From Streptomyces spororaveus (GTDB lineage: Bacteria; Actinomycetota; Actinomycetes; Streptomycetales; Streptomycetaceae), in the NCBI RefSeq assembly GCF_016755875.1, contig NZ_BNED01000005.1, positions 4,788,001 to 4,852,000 of the forward strand: a stretch of 64,000 bases of DNA. The letters are read 5' to 3'. Shown here piece by piece: positions 7,684-16,966 of this stretch (position 1 is its first letter; every line of letters starts with the position of its first letter). The position numbers were made by a program, and so were the translations under genes. The notes under the pieces are model-generated. The model saw only the letters and a program-made list of their open reading frames with translations. It did no database searches and was not told the DNA's origin.

Positions 7684-8016
7684 CTGCTTGATTGGGCACG
7701 GTAGGGTTGGGGAAGTCCCCTCCGCTGTTCTTGCCCCCTGCATATGAACGGGCCGCGCAAGGGTCGACATCGGGCCAACATGCGAGTGCGGTATGGGGCT
7801 TTGGCGAGATATGTCAGGCCCGACTTGCCCGGGAGTATGGCAAATTTTCACTCTATTTCAATGTTTCTCGGTGTCCAGAATTCTCATCGGATTGACCTGT
7901 TGCAGACAGCATCCGCGCAGATACATTCAGCCTCGGTCGACGCGTTCCGACGCAAGTTCTGACCCGGGATCGTGAAGTGCGTTCCTGCGCAAGGGCCAGT
8001 AATAGGGGAGTTAGGC
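7684..8016. other. AT-richer leader region of the cold shock gene
   Basis: About 330 bp without a convincing gene and visibly richer in A/T than the rest of the window (for example ttttcactctatttcaatg near 7844). It probably holds the csp promoter and a long 5' untranslated region, as is usual for cold shock genes. TTGACC at 7892 resembles a -35, but I see no good -10 at 16-19 bp. GGGGAG at 8005-8010 is the ribosome-binding site. Confidence 0.4.
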
Positions 8017-8223
8017 ATGGCTCAGGGCACCGTCAAGTGGTTCAACGCGGAGAAGGGCTACGGCTTCATCGCGGTCGACGGTGGTGCGGATGTGTTCGTC
8101 CACTACAGCGCCATCCAGATGGACGGGTACCGCACCCTTGAAGAGGGTCAGCGGGTCGAGTTCGAGATCTCGCAGGGCCAGAAGGGTCCGCAGGCGGACA
8201 TGGTCAAGCTCGCACTCGGCTAG
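8017..8223 (+). CDS. Cold shock protein (CspA family)
   Basis: A 68-residue single cold-shock domain that binds single-stranded nucleic acid and acts as an RNA chaperone. RNP-1 is K-G-Y-G-F-I and RNP-2 is V-F-V-H-Y; the start V-K-W-F-N is canonical. The ATG at 8017 has GGGGAG six bases upstream; an in-frame upstream extension to 7972 is rejected. The gene lies between a strong terminator and the groEL operators, so it is a separate transcription unit. A second, longer cold-shock protein is encoded at 47124. Confidence 0.93.
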   Translation: MAQGTVKWFNAEKGYGFIAVDGGADVFVHYSAIQMDGYRTLEEGQRVEFEISQGQKGPQADMVKLALG

Positions 8224-8276
8224 TCCTGGCGCGATCGACCGCCGACGCATCAGTCTTCGTCGAAGACCTGGAACAC

Positions 8277-8320
8277 CACGAGGGGCCCACATCCTGGACA
8301 CGGGATGGGGGCCCCTCGTG
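8277..8320 (+). terminator. Hairpin terminator after csp
   Basis: An 18-nt arm, cacgaggggcccacatcc (8277-8294), pairs with ggatgggggcccctcgtg (8303-8320) with one mismatch. No T tract follows, which is common in high-GC genomes. Confidence 0.7.
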
Positions 8321-8357
8321 CGTACGCCCGGTAGTGGCGGGGCGTTCCCCGAAGCCG

Positions 8358-8384
8358 CTTGCACTCTCGGGGGGCGAGTGCTAA
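8358..8384. promoter_or_regulatory. CIRCE operator 1 (imperfect), groEL
   Basis: Structure 9-9-9: cttgcactc, nine-base spacer, gagtgctaa. The right arm matches CIRCE (TTAGCACTC-N9-GAGTGCTAA) exactly; the left arm has changes at its outer end. This is the HrcA repressor site. Confidence 0.85.
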
Positions 8385-8393
8385 TCATTGGCG

Positions 8394-8420
8394 TTAGCAC
8401 TCTCCATGTGAGAGTGCTAC
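8394..8420. promoter_or_regulatory. CIRCE operator 2, groEL
   Basis: ttagcactc, nine-base spacer, gagtgctac: only the last base deviates from the consensus. It begins nine bases after the first CIRCE, giving two HrcA sites in tandem before groEL. Confidence 0.92.
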
Positions 8421-8423
8421 TGA

Positions 8424-10172
<1,749 letters not shown>

Positions 10173-10216
10173 TCCACCCCTGGCTCCGGCCACCGGTAGA
10201 TCGGCTGTTCTCGAAC

Positions 10217-10248
10217 GAGGGCGGCACCCCCACGGGGGTGCCGCCCTC
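10217..10248 (+). terminator. Hairpin terminator after groEL
   Basis: A perfect 15-bp stem, gagggcggcaccccc (10217-10231) with gggggtgccgccctc (10234-10248). It lies between convergent groEL and the Uma2-type gene and can serve both strands. Confidence 0.85.
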
Positions 10249-10261
10249 GGGCGTTCCCGGG

Positions 10262-10843
10262 CTAGAAGCCGGTGGTGTCGATGATGCAGTCGAAGGGTTC
10301 GGGGACGTGCAGCTCCTCGCCGAAGGACACCGTCTTGCGGGAGCGGTAGCCGTGTGGTGAGGGTTCGGAGAAGCAGGTGATCTCTTTCGCCTGCATATCG
10401 GCCACCAGGTACACGGGGACCACCTGGCCGTACACCTCCAGCTTCTCGTTCCAGTCCACGTCCTTCGTGGATGTGGACGTGAACTCGGCGACCAAGGACA
10501 GGGCCGCACTGTCCGCGTGACGGCCATCGTCCTCGAAGGCGGCCTCGTCCGCGACGAACAGGTCGGGGCCGTAGGCCCGCTCTGCGGCAGGGAACCGGAA
10601 GAGGAACGGGGAGGTCTCGGCGACGTGGCCTTCGGGAGCATGGACCTTGAGCTGCTCACGAAGGGCACGCATGCTGCGCAGATAGCGCAGCGACGAGAAC
10701 GGCGACACGATGATCTTCCCCCGGATGAGCTCGGCCTTGAAGCCGTCTGGCGTGTCCATCTCCGCGACCGTGCGCAGGAGCGTCTCGAACGTCGGCGGTG
10801 CCGCCTGCTCTATCGGTGTGGCCCGTTCGATCATGATCGTCAC
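10262..10843 (-). CDS. Uma2-family (DUF820) restriction-endonuclease-fold protein
   Basis: A 193-residue member of the Uma2 family, with a PD-(D/E)XK-like core: A-E-L-I-R-G-K-I-I-V-S-P (Glu), Y-G-P-D-L-F-V-A-D-E, then SLVAEFTSTSTKDVDW and the K-L-E-V-Y strand. The fold suggests nuclease activity, but biological roles of the family are unknown; Streptomyces genomes carry many copies. Start GTG at 10843 has GGAGGA four to five bases upstream; an in-frame ATG at 10834 is the alternative. It is monocistronic and convergent with groEL. Confidence 0.85.
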   Translation of the reverse strand: MTIMIERATPIEQAAPPTFETLLRTVAEMDTPDGFKAELIRGKIIVSPFSSLRYLRSMRALREQLKVHAPEGHVAETSPFLFRFPAAERAYGPDLFVADEAAFEDDGRHADSAALSLVAEFTSTSTKDVDWNEKLEVYGQVVPVYLVADMQAKEITCFSEPSPHGYRSRKTVSFGEELHVPEPFDCIIDTTGF

Positions 10844-10996
10844 CGTGTCCTCCGCGTGGCGTGCCGTGCACTGGGCGTGAGCCTCGTTCCAGGCTAGCGG
10901 CGGGGGGAGACACGTGCCCGGCCCGCGGAGCGCTCTCCGCCGACCGGGGGGTAAAAGCGCTGGCCCGGGTGGGTGGGGGCGTGTGACGGTACGGGC

Positions 10997-11092
10997 ATGG
11001 GCCATTCCGTCGCGTACCCCGTCCACCGCACCTCCGATCCCGCCGAGGCGTATGCCCAGGCGCGGCTGCCGGGCGAGCCCGAGCGGGGCTGA
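10997..11092 (+). pseudogene. 31-codon ORF, decayed duplicate of the start of the next gene
   Basis: The ORF encodes a peptide that begins M-G-H-S-V-A-Y-P-V-H-R-T and continues D-P-A-E-A-Y-A-Q-A-R-L before a stop. The next gene begins V-G-S-S-R-A-Y-P-V-F-R-T and continues D-L-A-D-A-Y-R-R-A-R-L. I count 15 identities in 24 aligned positions, so the two starts are clearly related. The 31-codon copy stops after the shared segment. It may be a remnant of tandem duplication or a short expressed peptide. There is no strong ribosome-binding site. Confidence 0.55.
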
Positions 11093-11099
11093 GCGGGCG

Positions 11100-11660
11100 G
11101 TGGGAAGTTCGCGCGCCTACCCCGTGTTCCGGACCGACGACCTCGCCGACGCCTATCGGCGGGCCCGCCTGCTGTCCGGGCTGATGAAGCCGCTCGACGC
11201 GGAGATGTGGCTGTGCGCGCAGGCGCTCACCGTCCCGGAGGCCCGCGGGCTGGCGGCGCTCCTTCCGACGGGCCTGTTCGAGCCCTCGTACGACTGGGAC
11301 CGGGACGTCTGGTTCACGGGCGCCGAACTGCCCCGCGACGACCGGGAGCTGGCGGCCGAACTGCCGCTGACCGTCGACACGTACGCGGCTCCGGGCCCCG
11401 TCGAACCGGCCTTCCTGCGCGCGCTGGGCGCCGGGTCGGCCACGATGCTCTGGTACGGAGTCTGGCCGTCGGCCCCCGGGATCCCGTCCGCGGTGCGGGA
11501 CTCGGCGAACCAGCGGGTGGAACTCGGCATCAACGAGGAGCATCCCGACGGCCGGCACACGCTCTACGTGCACTTCACGTACGCCGACGAGACCGGCGCG
11601 GCCCGGCTCGCGGCCGCGATCGGCGGGTCGGTGCTGGGCCCGGCGCAGGTGGGCCGCTGA
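11100..11660 (+). CDS. Conserved hypothetical protein
   Basis: 186 residues, soluble, no signal peptide or membrane segment and no motif I can assign. It has a run of acidic and aromatic residues (SYDWDRDVWFTG) and ends with YVHFTYADE and a small-residue helix. Start GTG at 11100, chosen because the alignment with the preceding 31-codon ORF begins there; longer in-frame versions have an implausible arginine-rich N-terminus. It precedes trpF by 38 bp, but trpF has its own leaderless-type -10. Confidence 0.65.
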   Translation: MGSSRAYPVFRTDDLADAYRRARLLSGLMKPLDAEMWLCAQALTVPEARGLAALLPTGLFEPSYDWDRDVWFTGAELPRDDRELAAELPLTVDTYAAPGPVEPAFLRALGAGSATMLWYGVWPSAPGIPSAVRDSANQRVELGINEEHPDGRHTLYVHFTYADETGAARLAAAIGGSVLGPAQVGR

Positions 11661-11686
11661 CGCGGCCGGGCCCCGTCCGGTCCGCA

Positions 11687-11692
11687 TAGGCT
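11687..11692 (+). promoter_or_regulatory. -10 box TAGGCT before trpF (leaderless-type)
   Basis: TAGGCT is followed by exactly six bases and then the ATG at 11699. There is no ribosome-binding site. Confidence 0.5.
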
Positions 11693-11698
11693 GGACGC

Positions 11699-12298
11699 AT
11701 GGCTGATCTCTTCGTCAAGATCTGCGGTCTGCGGACCGCGCACGATGTCGACGCGGCCGTGGCGGCCGGGGCCGACGCCGTCGGGTTCGTCTTCGCGCCC
11801 GGCAGCCCGCGGACCGTCGACGCCGCCACCGCGCGGGAGCTGGCCGCGCGGGTGCCCGAGGGGGTGCTCACGGTCGGGGTGTTCCGGGGGCAGGCGGTGG
11901 CGGAGGTGCGCCGGTTCGCCGAGGAGAGCGGTGTGCGCGGGGTGCAGCTGCACGGCGAGGAGGGGCCCGAGGAGTTCGAGGCGCTGCGCGCCGAGGGCCG
12001 GACCCTGCTGCGGGCCACCGCCGAGCGCGTGCGGCGCTGCGGTGAGTACGGCGAGGACCTGCTGCTGCTGGACGCGCCCGACCCGGGCTCCGGCAAGCCG
12101 TGGAACTGGGGGGCGGCGGACTTCACGGCGCCCGAGGGGCGGTGGCTGCTCGCCGGCGGGCTGAACCCGGGCAATGTGCGGGCGGCGCTGGCGGCCACCG
12201 GGGCGTGGGGCGTGGACGTGTCCAGCGGGGTGGAACGGGAGCGCGGTGTGAAGTCGCCGGAGCTGATCCGCGCCTTCGTCGGGGCCGCCCGGGCCTGA
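11699..12298 (+). CDS. trpF: Stand-alone phosphoribosylanthranilate isomerase
   Basis: A 199-residue (beta-alpha)8 barrel that isomerises N-(5'-phosphoribosyl)anthranilate in tryptophan synthesis. All TrpF signatures are present: F-V-K-I-C-G-L with the catalytic base Cys9, G-V-Q-L-H-G, the catalytic acid Asp125 in L-L-L-D-A-P, the LAGGLNPGNV phosphate loop and GVDVSSGVE. Most streptomycetes lack trpF and rely on the bifunctional HisA/TrpF enzyme PriA, so an intact trpF outside any trp operon is unusual. Neighbours have no link to tryptophan. Horizontal acquisition, or a role in a specialised pathway, is possible but not shown here. Confidence 0.92.
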   Translation: MADLFVKICGLRTAHDVDAAVAAGADAVGFVFAPGSPRTVDAATARELAARVPEGVLTVGVFRGQAVAEVRRFAEESGVRGVQLHGEEGPEEFEALRAEGRTLLRATAERVRRCGEYGEDLLLLDAPDPGSGKPWNWGAADFTAPEGRWLLAGGLNPGNVRAALAATGAWGVDVSSGVERERGVKSPELIRAFVGAARA

Positions 12299-12328
12299 CG
12301 GCTCGCCCGGACTGACCTCCGTAATTAT

Positions 12329-12379
12329 GTAATGATCGCTACGGAAGTCGTGCTACCTTCATTCTGTAGTGATCATTAC
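12329..12379. promoter_or_regulatory. Paired operator half-sites flanking the SDR promoter
   Basis: GTAATGATCGCTAC (12329-12342) and GTAGTGATCATTAC (12366-12379) are inverted copies of each other with one mismatch, centred 37 bp apart. Each is itself a near-palindrome around TGATC. A TACCTT -10 (12354-12359) lies between them. This looks like a TetR- or MarR-type double operator, but no such regulator gene is adjacent. Confidence 0.6.
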
Positions 12380-12398
12380 CGAATCCGAGGGGGACTTC

Positions 12399-13139
12399 AT
12401 GAACAGGACAGCGCTGGTCACGGGCGGCAGCCGGGGCATCGGCCGGGCCATCGCCGAGCGGCTCGCCGCCGACGGCGTCACGGTCGTGCTCGCGTACGCG
12501 AGCGACGCGGCGGCCGCCCGCGAGACCGTCGAGCGGATCACCGAGGACGGCGGCCGGGCCTTCGCCCTCCAGGCGGAGCTCGGCAGCCCGGGCTCCGCCG
12601 CCGCGCTCTGGGCGGCGTACGACGCGCTGGGGCTGGACGGGGTCGACATCATCGTGAACAACGCGGGCATCGGACTGCCCATTCCGTTGGGCGAGATCAC
12701 CGAGCAGGACTTCGACCGGGTCTTCGCGGTGAACGTACGGGCGCCGTTCTTCGTCGTCCAGGAGGCCCTCGGGCGGCTGCGCGACGGCGGCCGCATCATC
12801 AACATCTCCAGTGGCGCCGCCCGCATCGCGATGCCCGAGATCCTCGCCTACGGGGCCACCAAGGGGGCGCTCGACACCCTGACCCTGAACCTCGCCAAAG
12901 CCCTCGGCGCGCGCGGGATCACCGTGAACTCGGTCGCCCCCGGCATCGTCGACACCGACGTCAACGCCGGCTGGCTGCGGGGCAACGCCGAGGCCGAGGC
13001 GCACGCCGCCTCGCTCTCCGCGCTCGGCCGTGTCGGCCGCCCCGAGGACATCGCGGACGTCGTCGGCTTCCTCGCCTCCGACGCCGCGCGCTGGGTGACC
13101 GGGCGTGTGGTCGACGCCACCGGAGGCTCCGCGCTCTGA
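12399..13139 (+). CDS. Short-chain dehydrogenase/reductase
   Basis: A 246-residue classical SDR, probably an NADP(H)-dependent oxidoreductase of the 3-oxoacyl-ACP-reductase-like group. The Rossmann motif is T-G-G-S-R-G-I-G, with N-N-A-G-I-G, the catalytic serine in N-I-S-S-G-A and the Y-G-A-T-K pair (Tyr151, Lys155). It ends with the common V-D-A-T-G-G. ATG at 12399 has GAGGGGGA upstream; a GTG at 12369 lies inside the operator and is rejected. The flanking inverted repeats suggest ligand-induced expression. The substrate is unknown. Confidence 0.88.
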   Translation: MNRTALVTGGSRGIGRAIAERLAADGVTVVLAYASDAAAARETVERITEDGGRAFALQAELGSPGSAAALWAAYDALGLDGVDIIVNNAGIGLPIPLGEITEQDFDRVFAVNVRAPFFVVQEALGRLRDGGRIINISSGAARIAMPEILAYGATKGALDTLTLNLAKALGARGITVNSVAPGIVDTDVNAGWLRGNAEAEAHAASLSALGRVGRPEDIADVVGFLASDAARWVTGRVVDATGGSAL

Positions 13140-13177
13140 CTCCGGAGCCCCCGGTTAGGCTGCGGTCCGGGGGGATC

Positions 13178-14614
13178 ATGGACATGGAACGACGGCGGCC
13201 CGTACGGCTCTTGGGCTACCTCGCGTTCGCCGCCGCCGCGGCGTTCGCGGCGGTGGCGGCGCTGTACCTGGTCCTCCTGACCAAGCTGGTGTTCGCCGAC
13301 GCCCCCGGCCGCATGTGCGGCATCGACAGCTGCCCGCGCGGCATGGGCACGCTCGCGCTGCTCGCCCCGCTGTGCGCCGTGGCCGCGTGGCTGCTGTGGC
13401 GGGTGCCGAGGAAGCGCGGCCACCGCCGCGCCCCGGTGCACGTCCGCGTGATCGCCGTCTGCGCGGCGCTGGCCGCGCTGGGGCCCGGCTGGCTGGGCTT
13501 CGAGTACGCGCGCGGCCCGCAGCTGGACCTGTCGGGCTGGCAGGAGCCCGTGCATCCGGCGGCGGCCCCGGTCGGCGTCTGGGCTCCCGAGCCCGGCTCG
13601 CTCGTACGGGCCCGCAGGGACGGCCTCGTCGGCTACAACGGGGAGGGCCGCAAGAGCTGGCGGCTGCCCGCCCCGGAGCGTACGCCGCTCTGCGCGCTCA
13701 GCCGGACGACCCCGTCGGGCACCGGCCTCGTCGCGTACGGGGAGAGCCCCGGGACGTGCGGCTCGCAGGTCGTCGCCGTGGACCTGTCCGACGGCCACGC
13801 GCGGTGGACCCGGGACACCGGCCGGGCGCTGGTGGCCGCGGCGGGCGCGAGCGCCGTCGTCGCGGACCGGGACACGGTGACCGGCCTCGACCTGGAGGGC
13901 GGCCACGAGCTCTGGCGGGCCCCGGTCCCCGCCGAGTGCACGGTGAAGGCCGTCGACGGTTCGGAGCGCCATGCCCTGTACGTGGAGGAGTGCGGCGACT
14001 CCGCCCGGATCACGGCCGTCGACGCCCGTACGGGAACCCGCGCCTGGCAGACCGCGCTGCCGACGGTGAGCAGGCTGCGCGAGGTGCGGGTGCTGTCCGC
14101 CGCCCCGCCGGTCGTACGCCTTACGGAGACGGCCGAGCGCGGCACGGACGCGGTGCTGCTGTTCGACGCCGAGGGCCGGGCGCGCGGCTCCGTACCGGCC
14201 TCGGGTCCGGCCGGGGACCTGCTGTCCGAGCCCGCCCCGGTCCTGACCGGCGACCTGCTGGTCACCGCGGTGAAGCAGGGCAAGAAGAACGGCGTGTCCG
14301 CCTACTCCCTCACCGACGGCCGTCGCGTCTGGCACGCGGCCGCGGGCGCCGGCGACGCGCAGATCCGCGGACTGGCCCCGACCGGCCCGGGCGAGGTCGG
14401 CGTGGTGACCTCCGACCGCTGGTGGACGTACCTCTCCCACCGCCGTCTGGCCGACGGCGTGCGCCGGGCGGAGCCCACCGTCCTGCGCGACCTGCCGCTG
14501 GGCGAGCGGTTCACCTTCTACCCGGGCCCGCCCGGCTCGTACGTCTTCGTGAACCTGGACCGCAAGGGCCTGCTGCCGCCGATTTTCGACATCGGCCCGG
14601 TCTTCGGCTGGTGA
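13178..14614 (+). CDS. Membrane-anchored PQQ-like beta-propeller protein
   Basis: 478 residues. Three hydrophobic segments in the first 120 residues (near 15-40, 65-80, 95-110) are followed by an extracytoplasmic domain with repeated W/D strands (AVDLSDGHARWTRD, GLDLEGGHELWRAPV, AVDARTGTRAWQT, YSLTDGRRVWHA). These are typical of PQQ-like or outer-membrane BamB-type propellers in actinobacteria. There is no quinoprotein catalytic signature, so it may be a binding or scaffold protein. Start ATG at 13178 follows GGGGGAT; a second ATG lies two codons later. It is 38 bp after the SDR, and a TAGGCT hexamer at 13156 may give it its own promoter. Confidence 0.75.
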   Translation: MDMERRRPVRLLGYLAFAAAAAFAAVAALYLVLLTKLVFADAPGRMCGIDSCPRGMGTLALLAPLCAVAAWLLWRVPRKRGHRRAPVHVRVIAVCAALAALGPGWLGFEYARGPQLDLSGWQEPVHPAAAPVGVWAPEPGSLVRARRDGLVGYNGEGRKSWRLPAPERTPLCALSRTTPSGTGLVAYGESPGTCGSQVVAVDLSDGHARWTRDTGRALVAAAGASAVVADRDTVTGLDLEGGHELWRAPVPAECTVKAVDGSERHALYVEECGDSARITAVDARTGTRAWQTALPTVSRLREVRVLSAAPPVVRLTETAERGTDAVLLFDAEGRARGSVPASGPAGDLLSEPAPVLTGDLLVTAVKQGKKNGVSAYSLTDGRRVWHAAAGAGDAQIRGLAPTGPGEVGVVTSDRWWTYLSHRRLADGVRRAEPTVLRDLPLGERFTFYPGPPGSYVFVNLDRKGLLPPIFDIGPVFGW

Positions 14615-14630
14615 CGGCGGCGGGCCGCGG

Positions 14631-15002
14631 TCACCTGCCTCCGGGCCCCCACCCCCAGTAGTCGCCGGGGGCGTTGTCGCCGCTCGCCCGGCCGTCCTCC
14701 TCCACGGTCTCGACGTCCGGCATCGCCTGCAGGGCCTCGACCTGGTCGGGGCTCAGCCGGGCGGCGAAGCCGTGCAGGACGGTGCGGTAGACGTGCAGCG
14801 GGGTGGCGCCGACCCGCTCGGCCACTTCGGCGGGGTCGCTGTCCTCCCGCACGGTGACGATGTACGTGGCGTGGTCGGCGGCGGGAAGCGTGTGCGGTAC
14901 GGGTTCCGGCACGTCGGCGGTGGCCGCGGCCACGGGCAGTACGGCGACGGCGGCCAGTACGGCCACGGCCACGGGCAGGGCTCGGCTCAGGCGGATGCGC
15001 AT
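14631..15002 (-). CDS. Free secreted I9 propeptide-like protein (I9-A)
   Basis: A 123-residue secreted protein: Sec signal peptide (about residues 1-29, cleaved near A-T-A-D) followed by one inhibitor-I9 domain (Y-I-V-T-V-R, R-V-G-A-T-P, H-G-F-A-A-R-L, V-E-A-L, V-E-T-V-E-E-D). I9 domains are normally N-terminal propeptides of S8 subtilases, acting as folding chaperone and inhibitor. Here the domain is free, with no protease attached. It is divergent from the S8-A protease gene 367 bp away. I9-B at 16613 is nearly the same. Promoter TTGACC-N17-TGGCCT ends six bases before the ATG, so the mRNA is probably leaderless. It may inhibit or chaperone the neighbouring protease in trans (inference). 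Confidence 0.85.
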   Translation of the reverse strand: MRIRLSRALPVAVAVLAAVAVLPVAAATADVPEPVPHTLPAADHATYIVTVREDSDPAEVAERVGATPLHVYRTVLHGFAARLSPDQVEALQAMPDVETVEEDGRASGDNAPGDYWGWGPGGR

Positions 15003-15008
15003 GCAGGG

Positions 15009-15037
15009 AGGCCATCACGGGCGACCGGGCCGGTCAA
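15009..15037 (-). promoter_or_regulatory. Promoter of I9-A
   Basis: On the minus strand: TTGACC (15037-15032), 17-bp spacer, TGGCCT (15014-15009), then six bases to the ATG at 15002. The same arrangement with the same spacings occurs at I9-B. Confidence 0.6.
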
Positions 15038-15369
15038 CGACGTCCGCGGGTGTGGCGGGGGCACGGGGCGGCGCACCGTCCGTGCGCCCCCTGGTCCGGC
15101 GGCGGACCGTACGGGTGATCTTGTGGGGCGGGCCGACGGCCGCCCGGGACGGGGCACGACCCGTACGGCACAGCGGGACAACCCTTTCTGCACAGGGCGC
15201 GCGACCGGGCGCGTCGACGCGGGCGGGGACGGGCAACCAGGTGAGCTGTTGGTTCAAGCTGCACACGGGTGGCAGCGATGGAGCTGAGGGCCGCCCCCGC
15301 AGGAGCACTGGTGCCGTGAGGGCGGCTCCCCCATGCCGCCTTCCGCATAACGTCAGGGAGTTCCCTTCC
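15038..15369. other. Intergenic control region of protease S8-A
   Basis: No gene. It shares scattered blocks with the region before S8-B: acaaccctttctgc (15178-15191), ggttcaagc (15251), and a hairpin GCCGCCC (15290-15296) with GGGCGGC (15320-15326) followed by tcccccatgccg. These shared blocks probably hold the promoter and a structured 5' leader. AGGGAG at 15355-15360 is the ribosome-binding site. Confidence 0.5.
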
Positions 15370-16581
15370 ATGCGCCTGCTCGCACGCCTGGCCGCCGCCG
15401 CCCTCCTCACCGTCCCCCCGGTCGCCGCCGGCACGGCTTCCGCCGCGGCCCCGGAGCCGACCCCGGCACCGCTGAAGACCGCCGCCAACCCGGTGCCCGG
15501 CAAGTACATCGTGACGCTGGAGAAGGGGGTGGACGCGGCCAAGGCCGCGCAGAAGCTGGGCCTGAAGCCCACGTTCGTCTACACCTCGGCGATCAACGGC
15601 TTCGCGGTCCCGATGACCCCGCTCCAGCTGATGATCGTCCGCAACGCCCTGGGGGTGAAGTCGGTCGAGGAGGACGCGAAGGTGCAGTCGGTGCCGAAGC
15701 AGAGCACCGCGGCGGGCACCCGGGCCCCGGCCCTGTCCTGGGGCCTGGACCGGATCGACCAGCAGAGCGACTGGGACAAGGCCAACGGCAAGGGGGACGG
15801 GCAGTTCTCCCCGGAGGGCAACGGCGCCGGGGTGACCGCCTACATCCTCGACACCGGCATCGACTACGACCACACCGAGTTCGGCGGGCCCGACGCCACC
15901 CGCGCCACGTTTGGTTTCGACGCGATCAACGACGGCCGCAACGGCGCCGACTGCCAGGGCCACGGTACGCACGTCGCGGGTACGGTCGCGGGGAAGACGT
16001 ACGGGGTCGCGAAGAAGGCCAGCCTCGTCAGCGTCCGAGTCCTCGGCTGCGACGGCAAGGGCGAGTACTCGGGGATCATCGCCGGGCTGGACTGGGTGGC
16101 CAAGAACGCCAAGCAGCCGGCCGTGCTCAACGGCTCGCTGGGCGGTGAACTGTCGAAGGCCGTGAACGACGCCGCTGACGCGGTCACCGCGGCGGGCGTG
16201 CTGCCCGTCATCGCGGCGGGCAACTCCGCGAAGGACGCCTGCGGCGTCTCGCCGGCCTCCGCGGGGAAGGTGGTCACCGTCGCCGCCTCCAACCGGTACG
16301 ACGAGGAGACCAGCTTCTCCAACTGGGGCCAGTGCGTGACCCTCTACGCCCCCGGTGAGGCCATCGTCTCCGCGAAGCTCGGCGGCGGCAGCGTGGCCCT
16401 CGACGGTACGTCGATGGCCGCGCCGCACGTCGCCGGTGTCGCGGTCCTCTACAAGGCCAAGAACCCCACGGCGGACCCGGAGACCCTCGCCGAATTCCTG
16501 GAGTCCGAGACCACCAAGGACGTCCTGAGCAACCTCAGCCCGGCCAGCCCGAACAAGCTGCTCTACACCGCCGGACTCTGA
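15370..16581 (+). CDS. Secreted S8 subtilisin-like serine protease (S8-A)
   Basis: 403 residues: signal peptide (1-30, ending near A-S-A-A-A), an I9 propeptide domain (about 40-105: K-Y-I-V-T-L through S-V-E-E-D-A) and an S8 catalytic domain. The triad is Asp161 in I-L-D-T-G-I-D, His198 in G-H-G-T-H-V-A-G and Ser348 in G-T-S-M-A-A-P-H. The oxyanion Asn is in AAGNS. It resembles proteinase K/aqualysin-type enzymes secreted by Streptomyces. The in-frame upstream extension lacks a signal peptide and is rejected. Divergent from I9-A and convergent with I9-B, whose stop is 31 bp away. Confidence 0.93.
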   Translation: MRLLARLAAAALLTVPPVAAGTASAAAPEPTPAPLKTAANPVPGKYIVTLEKGVDAAKAAQKLGLKPTFVYTSAINGFAVPMTPLQLMIVRNALGVKSVEEDAKVQSVPKQSTAAGTRAPALSWGLDRIDQQSDWDKANGKGDGQFSPEGNGAGVTAYILDTGIDYDHTEFGGPDATRATFGFDAINDGRNGADCQGHGTHVAGTVAGKTYGVAKKASLVSVRVLGCDGKGEYSGIIAGLDWVAKNAKQPAVLNGSLGGELSKAVNDAADAVTAAGVLPVIAAGNSAKDACGVSPASAGKVVTVAASNRYDEETSFSNWGQCVTLYAPGEAIVSAKLGGGSVALDGTSMAAPHVAGVAVLYKAKNPTADPETLAEFLESETTKDVLSNLSPASPNKLLYTAGL

Positions 16582-16612
16582 TCCCGGATCCGGCTACGGG
16601 CGCGCCCGGGCC

Positions 16613-16960
16613 TCAGAAGCCGGTGGCCCCACGGTCCTCCTCCACGGTCTCGACGTCCGGCATCGCGCGCAGGGCCTCGACCTGGTCGGGGCTCAGCCGG
16701 GCGGCGAAGCCGTGCAGGACGGTGCGGTAGACGTGGAGCGGGGTGGCGCCGACCCGCTCGGCCACTTCGGCCGGGTCGGCGTCCCCCCGCACGGTGACGA
16801 TGTACGTGGCGTGGTCGGCGGTGGGGGCCGTGTGCGGTACGGGTTCCGGCACGTCGGCGGTGGCCGCCGACACGGGCCGGGCGGCGACGGCGGCCACTGC
16901 GGCGACGGCGGCCAGTACGGCGGCGGCCACGGGCAGGGCCCGGCTCAGGCGGATGCGCAT
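16613..16960 (-). CDS. Free secreted I9 propeptide-like protein (I9-B)
   Basis: 115 residues: signal peptide with an expanded alanine/valine core (to about residue 33), then a single I9 domain almost identical to I9-A. Over the 234 nt at 16634-16867 and 14694-14927 I count 11 substitutions and no gaps. The C-terminus is shorter than in I9-A (ends D-R-G-A-T-G-F). It is divergent from S8-B with an intergenic distance (363 bp) almost the same as in the first module. The near identity compared with the more diverged proteases suggests recent copying or gene conversion restricted to the inhibitor-like gene. Confidence 0.85.
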   Translation of the reverse strand: MRIRLSRALPVAAAVLAAVAAVAAVAARPVSAATADVPEPVPHTAPTADHATYIVTVRGDADPAEVAERVGATPLHVYRTVLHGFAARLSPDQVEALRAMPDVETVEEDRGATGF

Positions 16961-16966
16961 GGCCCG

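Noticed and set aside
7892..7928. Promoter for csp at TTGACC
   Set aside because: No acceptable -10 hexamer at 16-19 bp; left as unknown.
14803..15369. N-terminal extension of the S8-A protease
   Set aside because: It lies over the divergent I9 gene and precedes a proper ribosome-binding site and signal peptide at 15370.
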